NCBI GenBank assembly: GCA_015486845.1
Contig: WFQU01000117.1
Span: forward strand, 1 to 33,637
Length of the DNA: 33,637 bases
Reading direction: 5' to 3'
Source: Anaerolineae bacterium
GTDB taxonomy: Bacteria > Chloroflexota > Anaerolineae > JAADDB01
Part shown: piece after piece, positions 1 through 8,282 of the stretch
Position numbering within the stretch: the first letter of the stretch is position 1
How the letters are laid out: each line of letters begins with the position of its first letter
Translations under genes and position numbers: made by a program
Notes under the pieces: model-generated
The model's input: only the letters and a program-made list of their open reading frames with translations
Databases searched by the model: none
What the model was told of the DNA's origin: nothing

Positions 1-80
1 CAACGCAGGCTGCGCACGCCGATAAAAAATCAGGCCCCCTTTAAGAAGTTCAACTTCTTTAAGAAGTTGAACTTCTAATC
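1..80. repeat. Composite intergenic repeat, left copy, with two tandem palindromes
   Basis: The first 30 bases (CAACGCAGGCTGCGCACGC then GATAAAAAA) are followed by two tandem palindromes, AAGAAGTTCAACTTCTT at 43-59 and AGAAGTTGAACTTCT at 62-76. The same order of elements is found reverse-complemented at about 33341-33396, near the other window end. The palindromes could form short hairpins. The element lies downstream of clpB, but neither palindrome is followed by a clear T-run in the clpB direction, so a terminator role is not established. Confidence 0.75.
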
Positions 81-101
81 GACGGCGTTCTCCGCCCAAG
101 C

Positions 102-156
102 GCACGGGGGGCAAATCCCCGTGCTACGTCGCCAAGAAGCCCCCTGAAAGGGGGCT
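102..156. repeat. Two adjacent GC-rich hairpins downstream of clpB
   Basis: GCACGGGG (102-109) pairs with CCCCGTGC (117-124), and AGCCCCC (138-144) pairs with GGGGGCT (150-156) around a 5-base loop. Neither is followed by a T-run on the minus strand, so they look more like repeat-type hairpins or mRNA 3'-end stabilisers than intrinsic terminators. The rest of 157-350 contains further short inverted segments (for example around 231-250) and no credible gene. Confidence 0.5.
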
Positions 157-270
157 GGTGTTGAACAGCCCCTTGGTAGAGGACGCTACCTTGACGTACC
201 CCGCCGCTGCACCGGCATCAAGGCTTTAGCCGGTGGTAGACCCACCAACCCGCCTAAAGGCTCGACGCCG

Positions 271-318
271 GCCGCATTATTTTCATCCGTTGTGGTGCGC
301 CGCAGGCTCATGTCAAAT
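271..318 (-). repeat. Partial copy of the CACCACAACGGATGAAAA repeat module
   Basis: Read on the minus strand this stretch is CATGAGCCTGCGGCGCACC followed by ACAACGGATGAAAAT. It matches the module at 33432-33463 on the plus strand and, with an inserted hairpin, those at 27383-27435 and 33171-33222. This copy lacks the ATCAGCG-type module that follows it at 33464. Confidence 0.65.
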
Positions 319-350
319 CTATGGCTATGACCAGCACCGGCTCGGCGCCG

Positions 351-2987
351 TTAGTTTTCGTCCACCACTTCGGCTTCCACGACCGGGGTAAACGTGTAAC
401 CTCCGTCGCCGTAACCTACTTCGACATGGTCGCCGTCGCGAATCTCGCCTTGTAGGATTTCCATTGCCAATGGATCTTGGATGCGATGCTGGATCACCCG
501 CTTTAACGGCCGGGCACCGTAAACCGGATCATATCCTTCTTGCACCAACGCCCGCTTCGCTTCCTCCGTCAGCTCGATGCTGATATGTCGCTGGGCCAGT
601 AAATCCCGCAGCCGCCGCATCTGGATGTCCACAATTTCCATCAGATCGGCCATGGTCAATGGCTGGAAGACGATAATCTCGTCCACCCGGTTCAGAAACT
701 CTGGCCGGAAACTCTGCCGCAGTGCCTGCAACGCTTGTTGCTTCGCTTTCTCGAACAGCTCTCGAAATGTTTTCTCGTCCACACCCTCCGGCAAGTTAGC
801 CAGATACTGACTGCCCACGTTGCTGGTCATGATAACGACACTGTTCTTGAAATCCACCGTGTGCCCTTTGCCATCGGTGAGCCGGCCATCGTCCAGCACT
901 TGCAACAGAACATTGAAGACCTCCAAATGCGCCTTCTCGATCTCGTCGAAAAGCAGTACGCTGTAAGGACGGCGCCGCACTGCTTCCGTCAATTGGCCGC
1001 CTGCTTCGTATCCCACGTAGCCCGGCGGTGCGCCAATCAACCGGCTTACCGTGTGTCGCTCCTGATACTCGCTCATATCGATGCGCACCATCGCGTCTTC
1101 ATCGTCGAAGAGAAACTCCGCCAAAGCGCGAGCCAACTCTGTCTTGCCGACGCCGGTAGGTCCCAGAAAGATGAAACTGCCGATGGGTCGATTTGGATCC
1201 TGCAGGCCGGCCCGGGCCCGGCGCACCGCGTTGGCCACCGCTCGGATAGCGTCGTCCTGCCCGACCACCCTCTGGTGCAACCGTGCTTCCATCTGTACCA
1301 GTTTTTCCACTTCACCTTCCAGTAGCCTGCTTACCGGTATGCCGGTCCACTCGCTGACAATCCTGGCGATATCCTCGGCATCCACTTCCTCTTTCAGCAA
1401 GCTTCCTTTGGCCTGCAATTGCTGTAGCCTGGCCAACGCTTCCTCGCGTTTACTCTCCAGCTCCCGCAAAGTGCCGTAGCGCAGCTCCGCCGCTTTGCCC
1501 AAATCCGCCTGCCGTTCTGCCTCGGCAATCTGATGGCGCACTTGCTCGATCTGTTTTTTGATCTGGCGCAGCGCCATGATTGCCTCCCGTTCCGCCTGCC
1601 AGCGGGCTGTGAGCTGTTTGCTTTCATCTTGCAAATTGGCTAATTCGCTTTCGATTTTGGTCAGCCGCTCTTTGGAAGCCGCATCCTTCTCTTTTTTCAG
1701 CGCTTCTCGCTCGATTTCTAACTGCATAATCTGGCGGTCGACGTTATCCAAATCCGCCGGTTTGGAATCGATTTCCATGCGCAGCCGGGCTGCGGCTTCG
1801 TCAATGAGATCGATGGCTTTGTCCGGCAAGAAGCGGTCGCTGATGTAACGATGGCTCAACGTGGCCGCGGCAATGACGGCGCTATCGGTGATGCGCACAC
1901 CGTGATGTACTTCGTAGCGCTCTTCCAAGCCTCGCAAAATGCTGATGGTATCCTCCACGCTGGGCTCGCCCACATAAACCGGCTGGAAGCGCCGCTCGAG
2001 GGCCGCGTCTTTCTCGAGGTAATGCCGGTATTCGTCTACGGTAGTCGCCCCGATGGTGTGCAGTTCGCCCCGAGCCAGCATCGGCTTGAGCATGTTGCCG
2101 GCGTCCATGGATCCCTCTGCTTTGCCCGCCCCGACCACGGTGTGCAGTTCGTCGATGAAGAGAATGACCTGCCCTTCCGACTCTTTTACTTCTTTGAGTA
2201 CCGCTTTGAGCCGCTCTTCGAACTCGCCGCGGTATTTGGCGCCGGCGACCAGCGAGCCCATGTCCAGCGCGACGATGCGCTTTTCCTTCAATCCCTCGGG
2301 CACGTCGCCGCGCACGATGCGCTGGGCTAATCCTTCCACGATAGCCGTTTTGCCCACGCCGGGGTCGCCGATGAGCACCGGATTGTTTTTGGTGCGCCGA
2401 CTGAGGATCTGAATTACCCGGCGAATCTCGTCATCACGGCCGATGACCGGGTCCAGCTTGCCTTGCTTGGCCATCTGAGTCAGGTCGCGCCCGTATTTCT
2501 CCAAGGCCTGGTACTGCGCCTCCGGATTTTGATTTGTCACGCGCTGGCTGCCGCGGATGTTAGCTAAGGTCTGCAAAATAGTGTTGTAGTCCACGCCATG
2601 GCGGGCCAGCAATTCCTTAATGGCGCCTGCGTTGGGCTCGGTCATGGCCATCAAGATGTGTTCCGTGGAAACGTATTCATCTTTCATGCTGCCTGCCAAC
2701 TTTTCCGCCTCTTCCAAAAGGGCGTTCAGCGCCTGCGAAAGACCCACTTGCGCCGCCGCGCCGTAGGAACGGGGCCGTCGGCTCAGTTCTTGCTCCAAAT
2801 CTTGTACCAACATGTCCGTGGCACTGCCCATGCGCGCCAGAATGGCCGGCACCACGCCGCCTTCTTGTTGCAATAAAGCCAAAAGCATGTGCTCCGGCCA
2901 GATTTCGGGGTGATTGTATTCCCCTGCTAAATGTTGTGCTTCCAAAACAGCTTCCTGGGCTTTTTGGGTAAATTTATCTAAACGCAT
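351..2987 (-). CDS. clpB: ATP-dependent disaggregase ClpB
   Basis: An 878-residue Hsp100 protein that rescues aggregated proteins in the cytoplasm together with DnaK/DnaJ/GrpE. Order of parts: Clp N-domain with two repeats (about 1-150), first AAA+ module with Walker A GDPGVGKT and Walker [10 protein letters not shown] (about 160-400), a long coiled-coil middle domain rich in E/K/R/Q (about 400-525) that separates ClpB from ClpA/ClpC, and a second AAA+ module with GPTGVGKT and [11 protein letters not shown]. The IGF/IGL loop for ClpP docking was not seen. Length is normal for the family. The ATG is preceded by AAGGAGG (minus strand). It is monocistronic here, with a 760-bp gap upstream that holds a perfect 17-bp inverted repeat 58 bp before the start codon, which is a candidate stress operator. 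A CIRCE element was not seen. Confidence 0.97.
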   Translation of the reverse strand: MRLDKFTQKAQEAVLEAQHLAGEYNHPEIWPEHMLLALLQQEGGVVPAILARMGSATDMLVQDLEQELSRRPRSYGAAAQVGLSQALNALLEEAEKLAGSMKDEYVSTEHILMAMTEPNAGAIKELLARHGVDYNTILQTLANIRGSQRVTNQNPEAQYQALEKYGRDLTQMAKQGKLDPVIGRDDEIRRVIQILSRRTKNNPVLIGDPGVGKTAIVEGLAQRIVRGDVPEGLKEKRIVALDMGSLVAGAKYRGEFEERLKAVLKEVKESEGQVILFIDELHTVVGAGKAEGSMDAGNMLKPMLARGELHTIGATTVDEYRHYLEKDAALERRFQPVYVGEPSVEDTISILRGLEERYEVHHGVRITDSAVIAAATLSHRYISDRFLPDKAIDLIDEAAARLRMEIDSKPADLDNVDRQIMQLEIEREALKKEKDAASKERLTKIESELANLQDESKQLTARWQAEREAIMALRQIKKQIEQVRHQIAEAERQADLGKAAELRYGTLRELESKREEALARLQQLQAKGSLLKEEVDAEDIARIVSEWTGIPVSRLLEGEVEKLVQMEARLHQRVVGQDDAIRAVANAVRRARAGLQDPNRPIGSFIFLGPTGVGKTELARALAEFLFDDEDAMVRIDMSEYQERHTVSRLIGAPPGYVGYEAGGQLTEAVRRRPYSVLLFDEIEKAHLEVFNVLLQVLDDGRLTDGKGHTVDFKNSVVIMTSNVGSQYLANLPEGVDEKTFRELFEKAKQQALQALRQSFRPEFLNRVDEIIVFQPLTMADLMEIVDIQMRRLRDLLAQRHISIELTEEAKRALVQEGYDPVYGARPLKRVIQHRIQDPLAMEILQGEIRDGDHVEVGYGDGGYTFTPVVEAEVVDEN

Positions 2988-3044
2988 TGCGTTGCCTCCT
3001 TATTTTTGATCCCTGCCTAAATGCTTCACGATGCTTTCACTTTA

Positions 3045-3061
3045 GTCTAACCGTGTTAGAC
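3045..3061 (-). promoter_or_regulatory. Perfect inverted repeat upstream of clpB (candidate operator)
   Basis: GTCTAAC-CGT-GTTAGAC, with seven-base arms and a three-base centre, lies 58 bp before the clpB ATG. It resembles neither CIRCE (TTAGCACTC-N9-GAGTGCTAA) nor the HspR HAIR motif. The symmetry and position suggest a repressor or activator site, but no regulator is assigned. Confidence 0.45.
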
Positions 3062-3128
3062 GATACTATGTAGGGTGTTAGCATTCTGTTAGTTTTTGAG
3101 GCGTAACTGCTTTGCTCTGGCCCAATAG

Positions 3129-3201
3129 AACGCTGATTACGCAGATATCCGCAGATGGATCAGAAAAGATCAGTGAAAATCAACGTTATCTGCGTCTAAT
3201 T
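3129..3201 (-). repeat. ATCAGCG/ATCTGCG-type intergenic repeat
   Basis: AACGCTGATTACGCAGATAT followed by CCGCAGATGGATCAG and AACGTTATCTGCGTCTAAT is a degenerate copy of the roughly 10-11-base periodic repeat (ATCAGCG / ATCTGCG units) also seen at 16816-16842, 19827-19850, 25771-25805, 33369-33405 and 33466-33500. The rest of the 2988-3748 gap holds another repeat (3529-3595), a short hairpin ACGACT-GAA-AGTCGT (3672-3686) and no supportable gene. Confidence 0.65.
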
Positions 3202-3528
3202 CTAAGTAATCGTCTAAAAAACAGTTCCTGTTTTATTGTGGTCTCTTCAAGGGGAAACGGGAGGTGAATTCTGGATAGGGGCTATATCCGGATGGTCTGA
3301 TAATGAGGAATTTCCATGCGCTGTGGTGCCCTATAGGCCTATGGCAACCCTCCCCGCTATGGGAAAGAGCATAGCCGCACCATAATCTTTCTGGCTGATG
3401 GCTGCAATGTTCTGAACGCCACGATTACTATCTGTCAACAAATAAGGCACCGTTTGTCCGAGTTTGGCTATAATAGTTGTGGTATTGAACGATAAACAGG
3501 GAAGCCTCCTACACTCCTATGCGTGCTG

Positions 3529-3595
3529 TCATTGCCAGGGAAGCAATTGCCCTCATGGATGTTGACGATTGCTTCCCTTTTCTCAACGACAATGA
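3529..3595. repeat. TCATTGCnAGGGAAGCAAT-type inverted repeat
   Basis: Outer arms TCATTG (3529-3534) and CAATGA (3590-3595) enclose inner arms GGAAGCAAT (3539-3547) and ATTGCTTCC (3568-3576). This resembles the widespread TCATTGCGAGG...GAAGCAAT class of dispersed bacterial repeats. The 65-aa ORF on the minus strand here is explained by the repeat and is not annotated as a gene. Confidence 0.65.
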
Positions 3596-3748
3596 GCAGA
3601 TCAGTGATGTCGCCGTTCCCCCCTGATGCGTCCGAAACGGTATACCGCGTTGCGCTTCTATGCACACGCTAACGACTGAAAGTCGTATCCAGACGGCGTC
3701 CGTGTTTCCAACAGATTATTGTGGCCGGCTTGGTAAGCCTGGATAGAA

Positions 3749-5485
3749 TCAGCCCTGCTTGGATTGCGGCAACGACCGCAAATAGCGGCGCACCTCTTCT
3801 GGTTCGCTCAGCTTGAGCACTTCCGTGCTGATTTTCTGGGCATCTTCATAGCGCCATTGGCGGATCTGCGCTTTCACAGCGGGAATGGACGGAGGCGCCA
3901 TGCTTAGTTCGTCGACGCCCAAGCCCAGCAACAATGGTGCCGCCAAGGCATCACCGGCCAATTCGCCGCAGATGCCTACCCAAATGCCGGCGGCGTGTGC
4001 AGCGATCACCACTTGTTGGATGAGCCGCAGCACGGCCGGATGCATAGCATCCGCCATTTTGCCGATTTCTGGGTGTGTGCGATCCGCAGCCATGGTGTAT
4101 TGCGAAAGATCATTCGTGCCGATGCTAAAAAAGTCGATTTCGGGTGCTAAGACATCTGCTAAGACCGCAGCAGCTGGTATTTCTACCATGATGCCCACTT
4201 CGACATCCTGGGCGTAAGGTAAGCCCTGCTTTTCCAGCGCCTGGCGGGCTTCCGCCAAATACTTTTTTGCTGCGCGGACTTCGTCCAAAGCGGCTACCAT
4301 AGGGAACATAATTTTGATGCCGGTGCTATTGGCGCCGGCCCTGAGGATCGCTTTCAGTTGCGTGACGAATAGATCCGGGTTGGCCAAAGAGAGTCGAATC
4401 CCTCGTTTGCCCAGAAAGGGGTTGGCCTCGGCGGGCAGGCGCAGATAAGGCAACGGTTTGTCACCCCCGATGTCCACCGTGCGGAAAATGATCGGCCGTC
4501 CGGCCATTACTTCCAAGTAAGGCCGGTATGCCTCGACTTGCTCTGCTTCGTCCGGCGGCGTGTCACGCTGCATGTAAAGGAACTCGGTGCGCAGCAAGCC
4601 AACACCCTCGGCGCCGAGCTGTACGGCTTGTTCCGCTTCTACTCGTCCATTGCCACCCAAATTAGCGCCTATTTCGATGGTGCGGCCATCTGGCGTTTGG
4701 GCTGGCTGTTGGCCAGCGCGGCGCGAAGCCTCCTGTTCGACCCGGTCACGCTCCATAGCGGCGCGGTAGCGAGCCAACGTTTCTGCTGAGGGATCGAGGT
4801 AAACAAGCCCCGCTTTGCCGTCTAAGAGCATTGCATCGCCAGTGTGTACGGCGTCCAAGAAAGCTGCTGGCATGCCGACTACCGCCGGTATGCCTAATCC
4901 GCGGGCCAAAATGGCAACGTGGGAAGTCTGGTTTCCTTGCACGGTGCAGAAACCCAACGTCAGTTCTTTGGGCAAGAGAATCGTTTGGGACGGGGTGAGG
5001 TTCTCGGCTACGATGATGGATGGTTGGTCCGGCTCATTGACATCTGTTGAGCGGCGGGTCAAAATGCGCAGAACCCTTTGTCCCACATCACGTAAATCGA
5101 CGGCCCGGGCGCTGAAAATGGGGTCGTTGAGGGTTTCTAACAAAGCAGCTTGTTGTTCGAAAGCAGCTTGCCACGCTTTTGGCGCGCTTTCCCCCTGTTC
5201 GATGGCGGTGTCCACTTGCTGCAGAAGCGTCGGATCGGATAAAAACATCTCGTGCGCTTCGAAAATAGCTGCTTTTTCTTTACCTAAACGTTGCAGCGCT
5301 TTTTCGTGCAATTGATGGATTTCTGTGTGCGCAGTGGCTAACGCTTGCTGGAGCCGTTCTTTTTCTTCCGCTGGGGATGCCGTAACGTTGGTCTCTGCGA
5401 TGTCAACGACCTGTGCCAGCACAAACGCTGGCGCGATAGCAATCCCTTTTGAAGTGGGATTGCCGTGAAAAAGTTTCTCTGTCAT
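3749..5485 (-). CDS. ptsI: PTS Enzyme I (PEP-protein phosphotransferase)
   Basis: A 578-residue cytoplasmic enzyme that takes phosphate from PEP and passes it to HPr. The N-terminal HPr-binding/swivelling domain carries the phospho-histidine at His189 in GNQTSHVAILARG, the same position as in E. coli EI. The C-terminal TIM barrel has the PEP-binding MVEIPAAAV, the FFSIGTNDLSQY motif and the catalytic Cys in GICGELAGD. Full length, no fused domains. It is the last gene of the leftward run, 11 bp after the SorC-type regulator. No EIIB or EIIC gene lies in the window, and the only PTS partners nearby are HPr and the EIIA-like DhaM. Its likely main job is therefore to feed the dihydroxyacetone kinase, although a general role with transporters elsewhere cannot be excluded. 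Confidence 0.97.
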   Translation of the reverse strand: MTEKLFHGNPTSKGIAIAPAFVLAQVVDIAETNVTASPAEEKERLQQALATAHTEIHQLHEKALQRLGKEKAAIFEAHEMFLSDPTLLQQVDTAIEQGESAPKAWQAAFEQQAALLETLNDPIFSARAVDLRDVGQRVLRILTRRSTDVNEPDQPSIIVAENLTPSQTILLPKELTLGFCTVQGNQTSHVAILARGLGIPAVVGMPAAFLDAVHTGDAMLLDGKAGLVYLDPSAETLARYRAAMERDRVEQEASRRAGQQPAQTPDGRTIEIGANLGGNGRVEAEQAVQLGAEGVGLLRTEFLYMQRDTPPDEAEQVEAYRPYLEVMAGRPIIFRTVDIGGDKPLPYLRLPAEANPFLGKRGIRLSLANPDLFVTQLKAILRAGANSTGIKIMFPMVAALDEVRAAKKYLAEARQALEKQGLPYAQDVEVGIMVEIPAAAVLADVLAPEIDFFSIGTNDLSQYTMAADRTHPEIGKMADAMHPAVLRLIQQVVIAAHAAGIWVGICGELAGDALAAPLLLGLGVDELSMAPPSIPAVKAQIRQWRYEDAQKISTEVLKLSEPEEVRRYLRSLPQSKQG

Positions 5486-5496
5486 AAGTATCGTCC

Positions 5497-6465
5497 TTAT
5501 AAATCATTGTCCGCCAATTCCAAAACACGGGCGGCGGCATCACTATCGGTAATCAAGCAGTCAATGACATGACTGCGCAAAGCGCCCCAGATGGCAGAGG
5601 CTTTTTCTCTTCCCCCGGCGACGCCGATAACCAGCGGAATACGGTGTAGTGCCTGCCAGGAAACGCCAATAAGCCGATGGTGGATATCCAGATCCAGAAG
5701 CTGGCCTTGGGTATCGTAGAAATAGCCACAAACATCCCCGACACCACCCCGTTCTTTGATGGCTTGGAGATCTTTCTCGGTAAGGTGCTTAGCTTGAAAT
5801 AAGCTGGAAAGCGTGGGAGGCCAGACGCCGCCGATGCCAACCAGGGCAATGTCGGATTTAGCAGCCAGTTCTATGGTTTCCTGAATAACGGGCTGCCGCA
5901 CGATGGCGTCATGGGAAGCAACGTCGCTGGCCAGCAACGGTGCGGGCAAGTATTTGTATTTGCCGCAGAGCGTTTGGGCTAACCAGCGGGTCAGGTCTGG
6001 GCCGTCTAAGATAGGGTTGACGGAGCCTGCCGTGCCGACCAGTTGTACTACGGTTACCCGCTTTTGCCGGGCAGTGCGCAGGGCACTGACAACTTGGTAC
6101 ACGCCGGTGCTCCAGGAGATGCCTAGAATCATGTTGCTCTTGAGTAGATTCATCAGCCGGTTAGCAGCTAAAACGCCTAAGCCTTGGATAATTTGGGCAT
6201 AGCCCCTGTTCTCCGACGCCATAACTAAAGCTTCTTTGATAGCGAAACGGCGTTCTATGGCAGTCTGAAGTTGGCCCACTTCACTCCAGACACCGCGAAT
6301 ACGAATGTCAACGATACCGAGCTCGCGCGCTTCTGCCAGCCAGCGGGAAATCTGTGAGCGCGAGACACGCATCTGGGCAGAGATATTGGCCTGGGTGAGG
6401 TTTTCCATGTAATATAATTGGGCAACTTTGGCCAATTTCAGTAAATGAGGGTCCCTGGTTGACAT
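5497..6465 (-). CDS. SorC/DeoR-type sugar-binding transcriptional regulator
   Basis: A 322-residue regulator of the SorC family (as in CggR, DeoR of Bacillus and LsrR). The N-terminal region (about 10-60) is a winged HTH: LAKVAQLYYMENLTQANISA then MRVSRSQISRWLAEAREL. The remainder (about 65-320) is the SugarP-isomerase-like effector domain, seen in WSTGVYQVV, VVQLVGTAG and the GIGGV and GVAGG loops. Family members usually bind phosphorylated sugars or trioses. It sits between ptsH and ptsI in the glycerol/DHA operon, so DHAP, DHA-P or glycerol-3-phosphate are reasonable inferred effectors. A 186-bp gap before its start suggests a possible internal promoter, but no convincing -35/-10 was found. 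Candidate targets are the inverted repeats at 16423-16474. Confidence 0.9.
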   Translation of the reverse strand: MSTRDPHLLKLAKVAQLYYMENLTQANISAQMRVSRSQISRWLAEARELGIVDIRIRGVWSEVGQLQTAIERRFAIKEALVMASENRGYAQIIQGLGVLAANRLMNLLKSNMILGISWSTGVYQVVSALRTARQKRVTVVQLVGTAGSVNPILDGPDLTRWLAQTLCGKYKYLPAPLLASDVASHDAIVRQPVIQETIELAAKSDIALVGIGGVWPPTLSSLFQAKHLTEKDLQAIKERGGVGDVCGYFYDTQGQLLDLDIHHRLIGVSWQALHRIPLVIGVAGGREKASAIWGALRSHVIDCLITDSDAAARVLELADNDL

Positions 6466-6651
6466 TTTGTGTCTTGCTTTCCCGAACTTATATCATGGGC
6501 GTTGGTTTTCTGCTTCGGCAAAGATAGTAGTAAGTCTGTACATAGTTGATGCAGCCTTTTTCCGATCTTTTTTTCTGTTAACGGACATTAGCCAATTATT
6601 CCGATCCGAGCACCGCCGGCGCCCAGCAAAGAAATCTGTCGATTGCCGGTA

Positions 6652-6945
6652 TTACTCACCAAAATTATTGGCGACTAAAGCTGAGAGCGCTTGGATAGCT
6701 TCTTCTGCATCATCTCCTGCAGCTTCTACCTCTATATCGTGCCCCTTTTTCACGCCAATGGTCATGATGCCTAAGATGCTTTTAGCATCCACGAAGGGGG
6801 TGCCGCGTGTGAGATTGCGCACGCGGACGGCGGCCCCGAAGTTAGCAGCCGTCTGTACGAATAATGCCGCCGGCCTGGCGTGTAACCCGGCCGGATTGTC
6901 AATGGTTAATTTCGCTGAAACGATAGTTGCCGTGACTGTGTCCAT
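6652..6945 (-). CDS. ptsH: Phosphocarrier protein HPr
   Basis: A 97-residue HPr. The catalytic His22 lies in NPAGLHARPAALFV. The regulatory serine region is KSILGIMTIGVKKG (Ser56 here, equivalent to Ser46 of Gram-positive HPr), so control by an HPr kinase is possible, but no hprK lies in the window. HPr takes phosphate from EI and hands it to EIIA-type proteins such as DhaM. It is four bases downstream of dhaM, with an AGGAAG ribosome binding site inside the dhaM 3' end. In E. coli the HPr-like domain is fused to DhaM. Here it is a free protein. Confidence 0.96.
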   Translation of the reverse strand: MDTVTATIVSAKLTIDNPAGLHARPAALFVQTAANFGAAVRVRNLTRGTPFVDAKSILGIMTIGVKKGHDIEVEAAGDDAEEAIQALSALVANNFGE

Positions 6946-6949
6946 AATT

Positions 6950-7345
6950 TTATAGTATCTTCCTCATATTACTTGCAGCTTCGGCAGCAGTGTTGACCGC
7001 CTCGAGGCTGTGTCCTAAAGAAGCCTCTACGGCAGCGACGATAGCGCCCTCGACTAATGGTGCTTCGCTCATTTTAATATTCTGCTGTTGTTCTTCCGTT
7101 AACATCTCTATAGCCATCTGCGTACTCATCACTGCGCTGCCTAAATCCAGCAGCACTAATACCCCGTCAGGGGCATAAGCTTTTTGCAAGGCAGTAAAAA
7201 TACGCTCTGCATTCGTCCCCATAGTTTGGTCATCGACGCCGCCAGCGGCAGCGATTAGCACACGTTTTTGGCTCATTTGTTCGGCCATTTCTTTGACGCC
7301 GACTGCGACTTTGGCGCTATGGGATACGATGACAATACCTACCAT
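6950..7345 (-). CDS. dhaM: DhaM, EIIA(Man)-type phosphotransfer subunit of PTS-dependent dihydroxyacetone kinase
   Basis: A 131-residue protein matching the N-terminal EIIA(Man)-fold domain of DhaM. The active His9 is in IVIVSHSAKVAVGV. LLDLGSAVMSTQMAIEML and APLVEGAIVAAVEASLG are DhaM signatures that separate it from sugar EIIA. It receives phosphate from HPr and rephosphorylates ADP bound in DhaL. E. coli DhaM is a three-domain EIIA-HPr-EI protein of about 470 residues. Only the EIIA domain is present here, while HPr and EI are separate genes downstream. It overlaps the methyltransferase stop by 7 nt, so translation is probably coupled. It is separated from dhaK/dhaL by the whole glpA-sdh block. 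Confidence 0.95.
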   Translation of the reverse strand: MVGIVIVSHSAKVAVGVKEMAEQMSQKRVLIAAAGGVDDQTMGTNAERIFTALQKAYAPDGVLVLLDLGSAVMSTQMAIEMLTEEQQQNIKMSEAPLVEGAIVAAVEASLGHSLEAVNTAAEAASNMRKIL

Positions 7346-8004
7346 TTATGGATCTCCTTTGTTGCTAGGCAGTGGGGGCAATTTTTGACTTCGTGAATTG
7401 CTCCTGCTGCCGGAATGTTGTTGTCTGTGGACGATTCTTTGTAGCCTACTGTACCGCATGCGCAAGCATACCAACCGTCCGGTGCCTTGTCAAAATCGAA
7501 CCGCTTTAATGTGAGATCAATCTCTTCGCTGTCCATGTGCCAACGGGCATTGGTGAAAAGGCGTTGTGCGCCGATGCTGGTTAGTTTTTGGTAGTAGGTG
7601 GCGAAATGCTGGCAGTGTCTCATCAACAAAACACCTACTGTGACATCCGCAGGGAATGGGAAATCCAGCGCATTGGCACAGATAACTTGTAAATTGCGCG
7701 GTAATTCCGTTCCGGCTTGTTGTAAGAAAGTGGCCACCAGTTCTGGAAAGACTTCGATAGCGTATACTCGTTTGACCCGTGGCGCTGCCGCCGCTGCCAG
7801 CCGGAAATCGCCGGCACCGATGTCCAAGAGCACATCGTCTGGGTGCAGCCGTTCCACGACAAACTTATAGATAGCATCGTCATACGGCGCAAACCACGCC
7901 TCCCAATCTTGCAAATCGTGCCGGCGTGAAAATACACCTAAGTCTAAGTCTTCCCTGAACTGGATGGCATCCTTTTCCCAATTAGTCACTTGCTGCGTAT
8001 CCAT
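7339..8004 (-). CDS. SAM-dependent methyltransferase-like protein with C-terminal Cys ribbon
   Basis: A 221-residue protein of uncertain function. Motif I of class I methyltransferases is visible in VLLDIGAGDFRLAAAAAP, followed by an acidic residue after strand 2 (VYAIEVFPEL), so a Rossmann SAM-binding core spans about 55-165. The C-terminal 60 residues contain CACG and NCPHC, a CxC...CxxC pattern compatible with a zinc ribbon or metal site. I do not recognise the family or the substrate. The gene overlaps the upstream 93-aa membrane protein by 19 nt and dhaM by 7 nt, so it is translated as part of the glycerol operon. No clear Shine-Dalgarno precedes its ATG, which also points to coupling. 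A non-enzymatic Rossmann role is an alternative. Confidence 0.7.
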   Translation of the reverse strand: MDTQQVTNWEKDAIQFREDLDLGVFSRRHDLQDWEAWFAPYDDAIYKFVVERLHPDDVLLDIGAGDFRLAAAAAPRVKRVYAIEVFPELVATFLQQAGTELPRNLQVICANALDFPFPADVTVGVLLMRHCQHFATYYQKLTSIGAQRLFTNARWHMDSEEIDLTLKRFDFDKAPDGWYACACGTVGYKESSTDNNIPAAGAIHEVKNCPHCLATKEIHKW

Positions 8005-8267
8005 TTGATTAATGTGTAAGCAAAACCGAAAACCAGCCAGGTACTGAACAATACAATGGCCGTGACTCTAATTTGGGTTCCCCAACTAAGGTCTTTTGGT
8101 GCAGAATAGAGCAAAAGAGCCACTAACCCTATGCTGATTACAATCATCACTTTGATGCCGGCCCGAGGTGTGATGAGTGGTTGTAGTTCCACCTCTTTCG
8201 TTGGCTCTTCGGCTTTATCATTTGCTTCAACAGGCTGTACCAATTTATGCTTTTCCTTTTGCGCCAA
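7986..8267 (-). CDS. Small two-helix membrane protein of unknown function
   Basis: A 93-residue protein with a charged, K/E-rich N-terminal tail (about 1-38) and two predicted transmembrane segments (about 39-58 and 68-88), ending in KWIRSK. Both ends are probably cytoplasmic. No family was recognised. The start is TTG (LAQ... read as Met), chosen because AGAGAGGG sits about 7 nt upstream and no ATG fits before the first helix. It follows the SdhD-like gene by 15 bp and overlaps the methyltransferase by 19 nt. Its position suggests an accessory or assembly subunit of the membrane complex encoded just upstream. That is inference from context only. Confidence 0.75.
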   Translation of the reverse strand: MAQKEKHKLVQPVEANDKAEEPTKEVELQPLITPRAGIKVMIVISIGLVALLLYSAPKDLSWGTQIRVTAIVLFSTWLVFGFAYTLIKWIRSK

Positions 8268-8282
8268 AACACCCTCTCTTTG

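Noticed and set aside
43-76. CRISPR-like array of AGAAGTT palindromes
   Set aside because: Only two units, with no spacers and no cas genes. They are tandem palindromes of a dispersed repeat.
3468-3665. 65-aa minus-strand ORF with NIHEGNCFPGNDSTHRS
   Set aside because: The peptide is the translation of a dispersed TCATTGC...GAAGCAAT repeat.
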